A stretch of 8,949 nt of DNA from NCBI GenBank assembly GCA_040268355.1, contig JAWRIT010000142.1:1-8949 (forward strand), in the 5' to 3' direction. The DNA comes from UBA1367 sp040268355 (GTDB lineage Bacteria; Actinomycetota; Coriobacteriia; Coriobacteriales; Atopobiaceae). How positions within the stretch are numbered: the stretch's first letter is position 1; every line of letters begins with the position of its first letter. The position numbers were made by a program, and so were the translations under genes. Below, in pieces: positions 1 through 7,895 of the stretch. The notes under the pieces were generated by a model. That model was not told where the DNA came from. It saw only the letters and a list, made by a program, of their open reading frames with translations, and ran no database searches.

Positions 1-34
1 GAGTGCCGTCTGTCGAAAGGTCCGCCGCGCCATC

Positions 35-2230
35 CTACTTGACCTTCGAGGCCAACCTGTTCCAGTCGCGACGCAGGCCGTAGAAGGTGTTGAAGTCAAG
101 GGCGCCGGAGTAGTTGCGGTCTCTGCCCTCGGGGGTGTACTGGTAGATGGTCGGCTTCTTCCACGCGCCAAAACCGGTCGACGGGCTGATGACGGGATCG
201 GTCTGATAGTCCACGTTCGGCTTGCCGTCGCCCTTGTAGTAGCGGTAGAGGTACTGTGCCATCCACAGCTCGTAGCCGGAGTTCGCGACCGACGACCAGT
301 TGCTCCCCTGCGCGACCGAACGACTCATGTAGATGAGCGGGCGCACGCCGGTCTTCTGGTAGACGCGATCGAGGAACTGCTTGCACCAGGCCACGCTCGT
401 GGCCCCCTTGCCGAAGTTCTTGTTCTCGCCCACGTTGTTCTCCCAGTCGAGGGCGAGCACCGCCTTGCCGATGTAGGCGGAACCGACGGTCTTCACGAAG
501 TAGTCAGCCTGCTGGATGGCGCTGCCCCCTCCGCAGTCGGTGGACGCGTAGTGGTAGAAGCCCAGGAGCTTGCCGGCCTTGAGCACCGCGTCCGCATGCC
601 TCTTGTAGTAGGGGTTGGTGTACTTCGTGCCCTGCGTCGCCTTGACGATCACGAAGTCGGCGGCAAGCTTGGCGATGTTGATGCCCGCGTCGCCGTTTCC
701 CGAGAAGATGTCCACGCCCCTAAGGTTGGAGGCATCGAGCTTGGTGAGGCGACCCTTGGAGTTCGCCCGGTAGGCGGTGCCGCCGACGACGATGACGGCG
801 TTGCGCACCACGTTGCCACTCGCGCTAGTGAAGTGATCGTAGGTGCCCGTGGCCTTCTTGGACCGAAGTCCGGGCACGGCGTAGTAGGCGCCCTGGTAGA
901 GGCCCGAGGTGTCCTTGGTGAGGTGGTAGCGCTGCTTGCCCGGCACATAGTCACGCGAGGTGAGCCATCCGGAGTTGCCGCCGTTCTTGGGTGCGGCGAC
1001 GCGGCCGGACGCATTGATCACGTACACCCGCCCGCCTGTGCTCAGGTTCTCGGTCCGCACGTAGCCGTCGGCGGTGGTGATGTGGGGGTAGCCGTGGCCG
1101 GAGTACCCGAGCCTGGCGATGTACATGCCCGCATTGGGTCCGCTTGTGTACCGATAGAGGTAGTAGCGCTTGTTCTCGAAGCCCCATGAGCTGGAGACGA
1201 CCCAGCCGCGCCGTGCGCCGTTCGGAAGCGTGGCGAGCCGCCCGTTCTTGTTGGCGATGATGATGCGGGCGCGGCGCTTGTTTGACGTCACGTAGGCACC
1301 TTTGCGCACCAGGCTGCCGGTGTCGGGACGGGTGTAGGACGGCACGCCCCGCTTCTTGGCGTAGCCGAACTTCACGTAGTAGGCGCCGTTCGCCTTGTTC
1401 CGATAGAGAAGGTACCTCCGGCCCCGGTAGTTGCGATAGGCCCACGACACGCCCGACTTCTTCGGGGAGAGGATGACGCCGGCGGTGTTCACGATGACAT
1501 AGTGCTTCCCATCGATGAGGTAGACGCCCGGAGTCGTGACGCGCTTCCCGTTGCGGTAGTAGTAGAAGGAGCCATTCTCCTGCCGGATGCCCGTGAAGCC
1601 CGCGGCCTTCGCCGCGCGGGGCGCGGGCGAGATCGTCGTGGTCTCGGAGGCAGTGGCCGCGTCCTGTTTGTTCTGCTGCGTCGCCTTGGCGGGGCCGAGC
1701 ACGGTGGGATCGGTGGGCTGGTCCTTGTCGCCCTCCGTACCAGAAGGCGCCTCCTCCGTTGGCGCTGGCGTTGTCGTGCCCTGGCCCTCGTCCGCAGGCT
1801 GAGGATCGATCTGCTCCGGTGAACTTTCCTCGTCGCCTTCGCTGACAGGCGGGTTCTCTACCGTGGGCTCGCTCCCCTCCTCGGCAGGCGTCTCAGGCGT
1901 GACAACGGCATCGGTCGGCTCGACGGTTCCGTCTGCGGCCGTCCCCTCCGACGAGGCCTCGGCAACGACGCCGTCCTCGTCAGGCTCGCTCGAGGGCGTC
2001 GACGTCTCGACGGCCTCCTCGCCTTCGGTGCTCGCAGTGGCCTCCATGGGGGTGGTCACGTCATCGTTGTCGACCGCTGACACCTCGGTCCCAACCTCGG
2101 GGGCGACCTCGGCGTCGATCGCAAGGGCGGGGGTGGCGAGCCAGAGGCTGCATCCGGTGGCCACGGCAAGAAGCGCGCCGGTCAACGCCTTTCGTCTCTT
2201 CCCCGTACATCCCGTTCGTCCAAGCTGCAT
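35..2230 (-). CDS. Secreted GH25 lysozyme (N-acetylmuramidase) with acidic linker and wall-binding-like repeats
   Basis: A 731-residue protein predicted to hydrolyse the MurNAc-GlcNAc bond of peptidoglycan outside the cell. Residues 1-37 look like a signal peptide: basic KRRK at 11-14, a hydrophobic core at 15-32 and an ALA cleavage site at 35-37. Residues 38-200 are a low-complexity Glu/Asp/Thr/Pro/Ser linker. Residues 211-502 are Tyr/Arg/Lys/Gly-rich, with a short YYYRNGK-type unit and then three repeats of about 80 residues, probably for wall binding. Residues 503-725 are the GH25 domain: GVD with Asp507, VIVKATQGTKY at 527-537, GFYHYAS, the acid pair in LDWE (Asp595, Glu597), LWMAQY at 655-660, and the C-terminal YQYT plus LDFNTFYG. 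Known GH25 catalytic acids match these positions. The ATG start is fixed by an upstream GGAGGA and the signal peptide. It could be an autolysin, a secreted anti-bacterial lysozyme or a domesticated phage-type enzyme. The GH25 call is firm; the biological role is open. Confidence 0.93.
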   Translation of the reverse strand: MQLGRTGCTGKRRKALTGALLAVATGCSLWLATPALAIDAEVAPEVGTEVSAVDNDDVTTPMEATASTEGEEAVETSTPSSEPDEDGVVAEASSEGTAADGTVEPTDAVVTPETPAEEGSEPTVENPPVSEGDEESSPEQIDPQPADEGQGTTTPAPTEEAPSGTEGDKDQPTDPTVLGPAKATQQNKQDAATASETTTISPAPRAAKAAGFTGIRQENGSFYYYRNGKRVTTPGVYLIDGKHYVIVNTAGVILSPKKSGVSWAYRNYRGRRYLLYRNKANGAYYVKFGYAKKRGVPSYTRPDTGSLVRKGAYVTSNKRRARIIIANKNGRLATLPNGARRGWVVSSSWGFENKRYYLYRYTSGPNAGMYIARLGYSGHGYPHITTADGYVRTENLSTGGRVYVINASGRVAAPKNGGNSGWLTSRDYVPGKQRYHLTKDTSGLYQGAYYAVPGLRSKKATGTYDHFTSASGNVVRNAVIVVGGTAYRANSKGRLTKLDASNLRGVDIFSGNGDAGINIAKLAADFVIVKATQGTKYTNPYYKRHADAVLKAGKLLGFYHYASTDCGGGSAIQQADYFVKTVGSAYIGKAVLALDWENNVGENKNFGKGATSVAWCKQFLDRVYQKTGVRPLIYMSRSVAQGSNWSSVANSGYELWMAQYLYRYYKGDGKPNVDYQTDPVISPSTGFGAWKKPTIYQYTPEGRDRNYSGALDFNTFYGLRRDWNRLASKVK
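725..1450 (-). repeat. Three degenerate ~80-residue protein repeats in the lysozyme
   Basis: Residues 261-342, 343-421 and 422-502 of the lysozyme align as three consecutive units of 82, 79 and 81 residues. Shared landmarks in order are an aromatic start (SWAYR, WVVSSSW, WLTSRDY), a RYYLYR-like strand (RRYLLYR, KRYYLYR, QRYHLTK), a GAYY or GMYI strand, a central GY or PGL turn, a short xxG.VR segment (GSLVRKG, GYVRTEN, GNVVRNA), and a closing aliphatic strand followed by N.xGRL or N.SGR. A shorter leading unit (residues 211-260, YYYRNGK then DGKHYVIVN) resembles common cell-wall or glucan-binding repeats. The repeats are protein-level only; the DNA is too diverged to show direct repeats. I do not recognise a named family for the full 80-residue unit. 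Confidence 0.7.
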
Positions 2231-2365
2231 GTTTAGTCCTCCGAAACGGTTTGATCGTACGTTCCTGTATAAATATTCAGCTTAGCATAGGCGTGGTTTC
2301 AGCATCATGGATGTGCCACGGTACCCCGTAAAACTAGATAATACCGCCAGCACGACACGCGTGAG
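2231..2365 (-). promoter_or_regulatory. Gap between era and the lysozyme gene; likely lysozyme promoter region
   Basis: This 135-base gap is the longest non-coding stretch between two genes in the window and is AT-richer than its surroundings. On the minus strand it holds several -10-like hexamers: TATTAT (2338-2343), TATGCT (about 2284-2289) and an AT-rich patch around 2263-2279. None has a convincing -35 at 16-18 bases. There is no strong GC stem followed by a T-run, so no intrinsic terminator for era can be called. A separate promoter is likely from the spacing and the change of function, but its exact position is not supported. Confidence 0.35.
2237..2242 (-). promoter_or_regulatory. Strong ribosome binding site of the lysozyme gene
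   Basis: The minus strand reads GGAGGA six bases before the ATG at 2230. This is close to a perfect anti-16S match at good spacing, so it fixes the start codon and suggests efficient translation. Confidence 0.8.
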
Positions 2366-3289
2366 CTACGAGTCGGCCTGGTAGCCCAGTCGCCGGATCT
2401 CGCTCGCGTCACGGCGCCACTGAGGCTGGACCCGCACGGACAGGTCGAGGTAGACGCTCTGCGCCCCCAGCAATCGCTCGATGTCGGAGCGCGCCTCGGT
2501 GCCGATCGTCTTGATCATGCGGCCGCCCTTGCCGATGACCATTCCCTTCTGCGTCTCGCGTTCGACCAGCACGGTCGCCGTGACCGAGGCGTGGTCATGC
2601 TTTGACCAGGTGATGTCCTCGCAGATGACGCCAACCGAATGCGGGATCTCCTGCCGCATGTGCCAGAGCACCTTCTCGCGCACGAACTCGGCGACAAGAT
2701 CCTCGGGCGTCGCGTCCACATCCATGTCCTCGGGAAACCACCGCGGGCCCTCGGGGAGGTGCGCGCTGGCGAGGGCGACGAAGGCATCGACGTTGAAGCC
2801 TTCCGTGGCCGAGATGACGAGGTCGTCGTCGAAGGGCGCGAGCGAGCGAGCCGCCTCGAGCTGGGCCTGCACCTGCTCGGGCGTGCTGAGGTCCGCCTTG
2901 GTGATGACGAGCAGCTTGCAGGCGGCCGCGCTCTGCCCGACGTGGCGGGCGACCCATTGGTCTCCCCTACCGACGGGCCTGGTGGCATCGATGAGCATGG
3001 CCACCACGTCGACGTCCGAAAGCTCCCCGAGCGCCACCTTGTTGAGCTCCTTGCCCAAGGTGTCCTTCGGCTTGTGCAGCCCCGGCGTGTCGACGATGAC
3101 GAGCTGTGCGTCGGCGGTGTTGACCACGCCGCGCAGACGGCGCCTCGTGGTCTGCGCCACGGGACTCGTGATGGCGAGCCGCTCCCCCAGGCAGGCGTTG
3201 AGCAGCGTGGACTTTCCCACGCTGGGCCTGCCGACGAGCGCGACGAAGCCACTTCTGAACGGACGGCCTTCCCCGGTGTGCTGCTCCAC
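2366..3289 (-). CDS. era: GTPase Era, 30S ribosome assembly factor
   Basis: A 307-residue GTPase that binds the 3' end of 16S rRNA and acts in late 30S maturation, mostly at the inner face of the membrane or in the cytoplasm. The G-domain motifs are all visible: G1 GRPSVGKS (20-27), the switch I region QTTRRR (46-51), G3 DTPG (67-70), G4 TKAD (130-133, where many Era proteins have NKxD) and G5 SAT (160-162). The KH RNA-binding domain follows, with its GKGGRMIKTIG signature at 253-263, and the protein ends in the usual EIRRLGY. Length is normal for the family. The start is GTG at 3289, supported by AAGGAAG (3296-3302) six bases upstream and by the position of the first strand. It lies 31 bases after dgkA and is probably the last gene of the operon. 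recO, the common downstream partner, is not present here. Confidence 0.97.
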   Translation of the reverse strand: MEQHTGEGRPFRSGFVALVGRPSVGKSTLLNACLGERLAITSPVAQTTRRRLRGVVNTADAQLVIVDTPGLHKPKDTLGKELNKVALGELSDVDVVAMLIDATRPVGRGDQWVARHVGQSAAACKLLVITKADLSTPEQVQAQLEAARSLAPFDDDLVISATEGFNVDAFVALASAHLPEGPRWFPEDMDVDATPEDLVAEFVREKVLWHMRQEIPHSVGVICEDITWSKHDHASVTATVLVERETQKGMVIGKGGRMIKTIGTEARSDIERLLGAQSVYLDLSVRVQPQWRRDASEIRRLGYQADS

Positions 3290-3320
3290 GAATAGCTTCC
3301 TTCCCAGACGGAACGTCCCG

Positions 3321-3704
3321 CTAGCCGACGCGCGCCACCAAGGCGTGCGCGAACACGATGATCCCCACGATCATGGCGGTGATGCAGATGGTCCATGACG
3401 CCGCCGCCGCGACGTCCTTCGCACGGCCCGCCAGCGGGTGGAACTCTGGCGAGACGAGGTCCACCACGGTCTCGACGGCCGTGTTGAGCAGCTCGCAGGC
3501 GATGACGCAGCCGCAGCAGACGATGATGATGGCCCAGCTCAGGGCGTCGAGGCGCAGCAGCACCCCCATCGTGAGCGCAAAGGCGGCCCCTATGAGCATG
3601 ACCCGGATGTTGCGCTCGGTGCCGACGGCCGTCCGGAAGCCCTGGACCGCAAAGTGGAAGCTGCGTCGGAAGCTCGGATGGCTTCTGTCCGTACCGGGCA
3701 TCAT
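3321..3704 (-). CDS. dgkA: DgkA-family membrane kinase (diacylglycerol or undecaprenol kinase)
   Basis: A 127-residue integral membrane protein of the small DgkA family. It phosphorylates diacylglycerol or, as shown for several Gram-positive members, undecaprenol, feeding the lipid carrier pool for wall synthesis. Visible family features are ERN (30-32) in the N-terminal amphipathic segment, ELLNTAVE (71-78) with the catalytic-region glutamates, VVD (80-82), SPEFHPLAGRAKD (85-97) and an Ala-rich start of the last helix. Three membrane helices lie near 35-51, 55-74 and 99-121. Its ATG overlaps the ybeY stop as ATGA (3701-3704), so translation is probably coupled; a second ATG follows directly at 3701. 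Substrate cannot be decided from sequence alone; undecaprenol is my guess given the Gram-positive type. Confidence 0.93.
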   Translation of the reverse strand: MMPGTDRSHPSFRRSFHFAVQGFRTAVGTERNIRVMLIGAAFALTMGVLLRLDALSWAIIIVCCGCVIACELLNTAVETVVDLVSPEFHPLAGRAKDVAAAASWTICITAMIVGIIVFAHALVARVG

Positions 3705-4213
3705 CGGGGGCCGCCTTCGTCGTCATGGCGTGTGAGGGTGATCGCGAGCGTCGCCGCGTCGGTCGGGATGCGTGCGAGCACCGCGTTCTGACGCGCCTCC
3801 ATCCGCTCGGCATCGGCCTCGCTCAGGTGGTCGTAGCCGAGCAGGTGCAACATGCCGTGCACCAGCATGATGCGCAACTCGTCGGCCGCGGTGGTGCCAA
3901 AGTCGAGCGCCTGGCGCTCAATGTGGGCGGGGGCGAGCAGGATGTCTCCCAGCTCGCAGGGCTCGCCCTCGGCGAGGTCCGGGTCATCGGGCCGCTCGCA
4001 TTCGAGGGAGATCACGTCGGTGGGGGCGTCGATGCCCCGCCACTCAACGTTCGCGCGGCGCATCCGAGCGTCCGAGACGATGGACACCGAGACCCGGCAC
4101 GGCCGCTCGACGCCCTCGCCCTCAAGCACGGCCTCGAGGATCGAGCGGGCCTCGTCCGCGCCGATCGGCATCCTGACACCCTCCTCGCAGCTCCAATCAA
4201 TGCCGAGGCTCAT
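3701..4213 (-). CDS. ybeY: YbeY endoribonuclease / rRNA maturation factor
   Basis: A 170-residue metalloprotein of the UPF0054 family, involved in 16S rRNA 3'-end maturation and ribosome quality control. The zinc-binding signature HGMLHLLGYDH is at 119-129 (His119, His123, His129). The conserved Asn and Arg before the PTDV motif (N55, R59, PTDV 64-67) and the GDI strand (89-91) are present. The residues after PTDV read ISLECE instead of the more usual LSFP. I chose the ATG at 4213 because its MSLGIDW start matches the first strand of actinobacterial homologues (MSIEVNN type) and AGGTGA lies four bases upstream, overlapping the phoH stop. An internal ATG at 4171, preceded by AGGAGG, would give 156 residues. 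It follows phoH by four bases, the classical pairing, and overlaps dgkA. Confidence 0.95.
   Translation of the reverse strand: MSLGIDWSCEEGVRMPIGADEARSILEAVLEGEGVERPCRVSVSIVSDARMRRANVEWRGIDAPTDVISLECERPDDPDLAEGEPCELGDILLAPAHIERQALDFGTTAADELRIMLVHGMLHLLGYDHLSEADAERMEARQNAVLARIPTDAATLAITLTRHDDEGGPR
4180..4185 (-). promoter_or_regulatory. Internal Shine-Dalgarno-like site in ybeY, alternative start
   Basis: AGGAGG on the minus strand sits eight bases before an in-frame ATG at 4171, which would remove 14 residues from YbeY. It also encodes the Glu-Glu-Gly of the longer form, so it may be coincidental. The longer form matches the family N-terminus better. Confidence 0.3.
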
Positions 4214-4217
4214 GCGC

Positions 4218-5179
<962 letters not shown>

Positions 5180-5183
<4 letters not shown>

Positions 5184-6511
5184 GGTGTGGTGGTGCTCCC
5201 ACTGACGATGATAGACGATGTGCGCGCGTCGAGGGTCCCGTCCCCGACAAGCCCGTGGGGACGCACGTGGACCAGCTCGCCTGTCGGCAGGTCCTCGTCC
5301 ACCAGGACGTCGAAGAGGCCACCGGAGACGCCGCGCCCCACCTCCTGCACGCAGACGAGCTCGCGCTCGCCAAGGCGCCGCTGCGCCTGCTCGCGTCGCA
5401 TGCGCGCGGCAAGCGCGAGCGCGCGTTCGCTGCGACGGGCACGGACGGGTGCCGGCACCTGGTCGGCGCGCCCGGCCGCCGGGGTGCCCGGGCGCGGGGA
5501 GTAGCGGAAGACGTGCATCTTGGCGAACGCCATCTGCTCGCAGAAGGCGAGCGTGCGCTCGAAGTCCGCGTCGCTCTCCCCCGGGAAGCCGACGATGAGG
5601 TCGGTTCCCAGCGCGAGGTCCGGAAGCTGTGAGCGGGCCTCGGCGACGGTGCGGGCGAAGTCTGCCGTGTCGTAGACCCGCCCCATCTGGCGCAGGGTCG
5701 TATCGCAGCCGGACTGCAGGCAGATGTGCAAAAAGGGCGCCACGCGCTCCGGTGCCTGCGCCATCACGGACAAAAGCTCGCGGGTGACGTCGGGAGGCTC
5801 GATCGACGAGAGGCGGAGGCGCTCGACGTCGGTCTCCGCGAGGATGCGCCGCAGCAGTCCCGGAAGGGCGAGCGTCGAGGTAGTGGCCTGGTCGCGGTAG
5901 GCACCGAGGTTGATGCCCGTGAGCACGACCTCGCGCGCGCCGTCCCGGACGGAGGAGCGCACCTCCTCGATGACCTCGTCGGCCGCGCGCGAGCGCGAGC
6001 GACCCCGCGCCCGCCAGACGATGCAGAAGGTGCAGCGGTTGTCGCACCCGTCCTGGATCTTGACGCCCGGACGCGTCCGGCCGGTCGGCGTCGTCGCGCG
6101 GACGCCGTCTGCAGCCTGCTGGACGAGCCCGCAGCCAAGCGGGGCACGAGCGTCTGTGGCCAGCGAGAGCGCGAGCTCGGCCACGCGCGCCTTGTCGGCC
6201 TCGACGACGACCCGCTCTCCCAGCGCCGCGAGTTCGTCGGCAAAGAGCGAGGCCACGCATCCCGTCGCCACCACCCAGGGGCGCTGGTGCCGCCCGAGCG
6301 CGCGGCGCACGGCCTTGCGTGTCTTGGCCTGCGCCTCTCCCGTCACGGCGCAGGTGTTGACGACGATGACGTCCGCCTCGCGCGGCGCCACGATGGCCGC
6401 CCCGCGCTCCAGGAGCGCACGGCCCATCATGTCCAGCTCGACGTGGTTCACGCGGCACCCGAGGTTCTCGAGCGCGACGCGGGCGGGCGACAGCGCGCCA
6501 GCTGCGCTCAT
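5180..6511 (-). CDS. mtaB: tRNA t6A37 methylthiotransferase MtaB (radical SAM)
   Basis: A 443-residue iron-sulfur enzyme that converts t6A at position 37 of ANN-decoding tRNAs to ms2t6A. The N-terminal MTTase domain has its three cluster cysteines: C19 in LGCRVNHVE, C54 in NTCAVT and C85 in ATGC. The radical SAM motif CDNRCTFC gives C156, C160 and C163. Also seen are VVLTGINLGAY (195-205), HICLQSGCDTTLRQM (262-276) and IVGFPGESDADF (306-317). A TRAM-like C-terminal region is plausible from about 375. The LGCxVN N-terminus and overall pattern favour MtaB (YqeV type) over MiaB or RimO. The ATG at 6511 overlaps the dnaJ stop as ATGA, with GAGG (6516-6519) four bases upstream. In many Gram-positives PrmA and RsmE genes lie between dnaJ and this gene; here they are absent. 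Confidence 0.94.
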
Positions 6512-7593
6512 GTGTCCTCGCGAGTGGAGACGAGCTCGCGCAGCAGCGAGCGCTGCTGGTCGGTGAGGTCGTCAGGGACGCGCACGTCCACGATGGCGAT
6601 GAGGTTCCCGCGTGCCGAGGTGCCCATGCGCGGCATGCCGCGTCCCTCGACCAACACCTGCTCGCCATACTGGCATCCTGCCGGAATCTCGACCTCCACC
6701 TGCTCGTCGGCCATGATGCCTGGGATGGAGCGCGTCGTGCCGAGCATGGCCTCGAAGGCGTCGACCTCCATCCGGCAGAAGAGGTCGTCCCCCTGTCGCT
6801 CGTAGCGCTCGTGCGCCAGAATGTCGACGCGCACCACCAAGTCGCCCGAGCGATCGCCCCGGACGCCGGCCTCGCCCTTGCCCTCGATGCGCACGCTCTG
6901 CCCCGAGTGGATGCCGGCGGGAATGGTCACCTCGACCGTCTCGTGCTCGGGCGCGCGGCCCTGCCCCCCGCAGGTCTCGCAGGGATTGTCCACCACGCGA
7001 CCGGAGCCGCCGCAGACAGGACAGGTGCTCTGCGACTGCATCTGGCCGAAGATGGTGCGCTGGACCTCGACGACCCGCCCCGTGCCGCCGCAGTGGGAGC
7101 AGGTGGTCTCATGGCCGCCCTCGGCGACCCCGCTGCCGCTGCAGTCGTCACAGGGCGCGAGGCGATCGTAGGAGATCGTCTTGCTGCAGCCGGCGGCCGC
7201 CTCCGCAAGCGTGATGCGCATGGCGATGCCCATGTCGCGCCCACGGGTGCGCTGCTGGCGCGCGTCGGCGGAGCGCCCGCCCCCAAAGAAGGTCTCGAAG
7301 ATGTCGCCGAGGCCGCCACCGAAGATGTCGGACATGTCGACGTAGTCCCCGCCAAAGCCGGCGGGACCGTTGGGGTCGCCGTAGCGATCGTAGTTCGCGC
7401 GCTTGCGCTCGTCGGAGAGGACCGAGTAGGCCTCGTTGACCTCCTTGAACCGCTCCTCGGCGCCCGCCTCCTTGTTGACGTCGGGGTGAAGCGTGCGCGC
7501 CTTGCGCAGAAACGCCCGCTTGATCGTCTTTGCGTCGGCGTCACGTTCGACTCCGAGCACCTCGTAGTAGTCCTTCGTCGCTTCCACGCTCAC
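6508..7593 (-). CDS. dnaJ: Chaperone DnaJ (complete, canonical domain order)
   Basis: A 361-residue Hsp40 co-chaperone that delivers unfolded clients to DnaK and stimulates its ATPase. The J-domain spans about 8-70 with HPD at 36-38. A Gly/Phe-rich linker (74-107) contains the DIFGGG and DIFETFFGGG elements. Four zinc-finger motifs follow: C148/C151, C165/C168, C191/C194 and C205/C208. Both C-terminal beta-domains are present, with IPAGIHSGQ (224-231) and IPAGCQYGEQ (303-312), and there is a short tail. The start is GTG at 7593; no other in-frame start fits before the J-domain. GGGGG lies four bases upstream, a modest ribosome site. It is 59 bases after the membrane-type dnaJ and overlaps mtaB by four bases. 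No dnaK, grpE or hrcA lies in the window, consistent with the DnaJ2-type locus of actinobacteria. Confidence 0.96.
   Translation of the reverse strand: MSVEATKDYYEVLGVERDADAKTIKRAFLRKARTLHPDVNKEAGAEERFKEVNEAYSVLSDERKRANYDRYGDPNGPAGFGGDYVDMSDIFGGGLGDIFETFFGGGRSADARQQRTRGRDMGIAMRITLAEAAAGCSKTISYDRLAPCDDCSGSGVAEGGHETTCSHCGGTGRVVEVQRTIFGQMQSQSTCPVCGGSGRVVDNPCETCGGQGRAPEHETVEVTIPAGIHSGQSVRIEGKGEAGVRGDRSGDLVVRVDILAHERYERQGDDLFCRMEVDAFEAMLGTTRSIPGIMADEQVEVEIPAGCQYGEQVLVEGRGMPRMGTSARGNLIAIVDVRVPDDLTDQQRSLLRELVSTREDT
7411..7503 (-). repeat. Direct repeat copy 1 (J-domain segment of dnaJ)
   Basis: These 93 bases match 8547-8639 with 11 mismatches by my count (about 88 percent identity) and include a 25-base exact run at 7438-7462. 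They encode the part of the J-domain after the first helix, including HPD and the ERFKEV helix. The two copies lie 1136 bases apart, the same distance as the two start codons. Confidence 0.85.
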
Positions 7594-7652
7594 TAAACCC
7601 CCACGTACCTCAAATCACACCATCCAACCTGCCTGAAGCCTCGCGCGTCCGC

Positions 7653-7895
7653 CTACCGCCGCATGCACGCGTAGGGCAGCATCACGATGACCGCCCACAG
7701 AAGCCCGTTGCTCGCACCGCGCACGAACGAGGCGCCACCGTTTTGCCACCACCGGGCGCTCTTGCGCACGCCCGAGCGGAAGGCGAGGAACAGCCCGATG
7801 ACCAGCATCGGGATCGTCATGCCGCCCACGACGCTGCCATAGGCGACAGACAGGGCGAGAAACGGGGCGCAAAAACCCAGCAGCCAGAAGCCGAT
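7653..7895 (-). other. Membrane-segment coding tail replacing DnaJ CTD2
   Basis: This stretch encodes residues 279-358 of the DnaJ-like protein. It is hydrophobic (IGFWLLGF, LALSVAYG, IPMLVIGLFLAF, GLLWAVIVML), in contrast to the hydrophilic beta-sandwich and dimerisation region that canonical DnaJ carries after the same point. There is no frameshift sign: the frame is continuous and codon use stays GC-rich. Confidence 0.8.

Noticed and set aside
1..9. GAGTGC at the window edge resembling a CIRCE half-site
   Set aside because: It matches only the first six bases of the GAGTGCTAA arm, no partner arm can be seen, and it lies downstream of a lysozyme gene rather than before a heat-shock gene.
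2148..2159. Possible lipobox (ATGC around Cys27) in the lysozyme signal peptide
   Set aside because: The position -3 residue is Ala, and the hydrophobic core continues past the cysteine to an ALA site at 35-37, which fits signal peptidase I better.
1502..2285. Plus-strand open frames opposite the lysozyme linker and repeats
   Set aside because: Their Ser/Thr/Val-rich content is the reverse of the acidic linker codons, with no ribosome site or recognisable domain.
2319..2330. Small inverted repeat ACGG-GGTA-CCGT after era as a terminator
   Set aside because: The stem is only four base pairs and the T-run lies before, not after, the hairpin in the direction of transcription.
2515..3813. A 432-residue minus-strand frame across ybeY, dgkA and era
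   Set aside because: It is out of frame with all three recognised genes and has Ser/Arg-rich shadow composition.
5184..6668. Long upstream extension of the PhoH reading frame through the mtaB region
   Set aside because: The extension is Arg/Ala-rich shadow sequence of mtaB and dnaJ. PhoH similarity begins only at about 5168.
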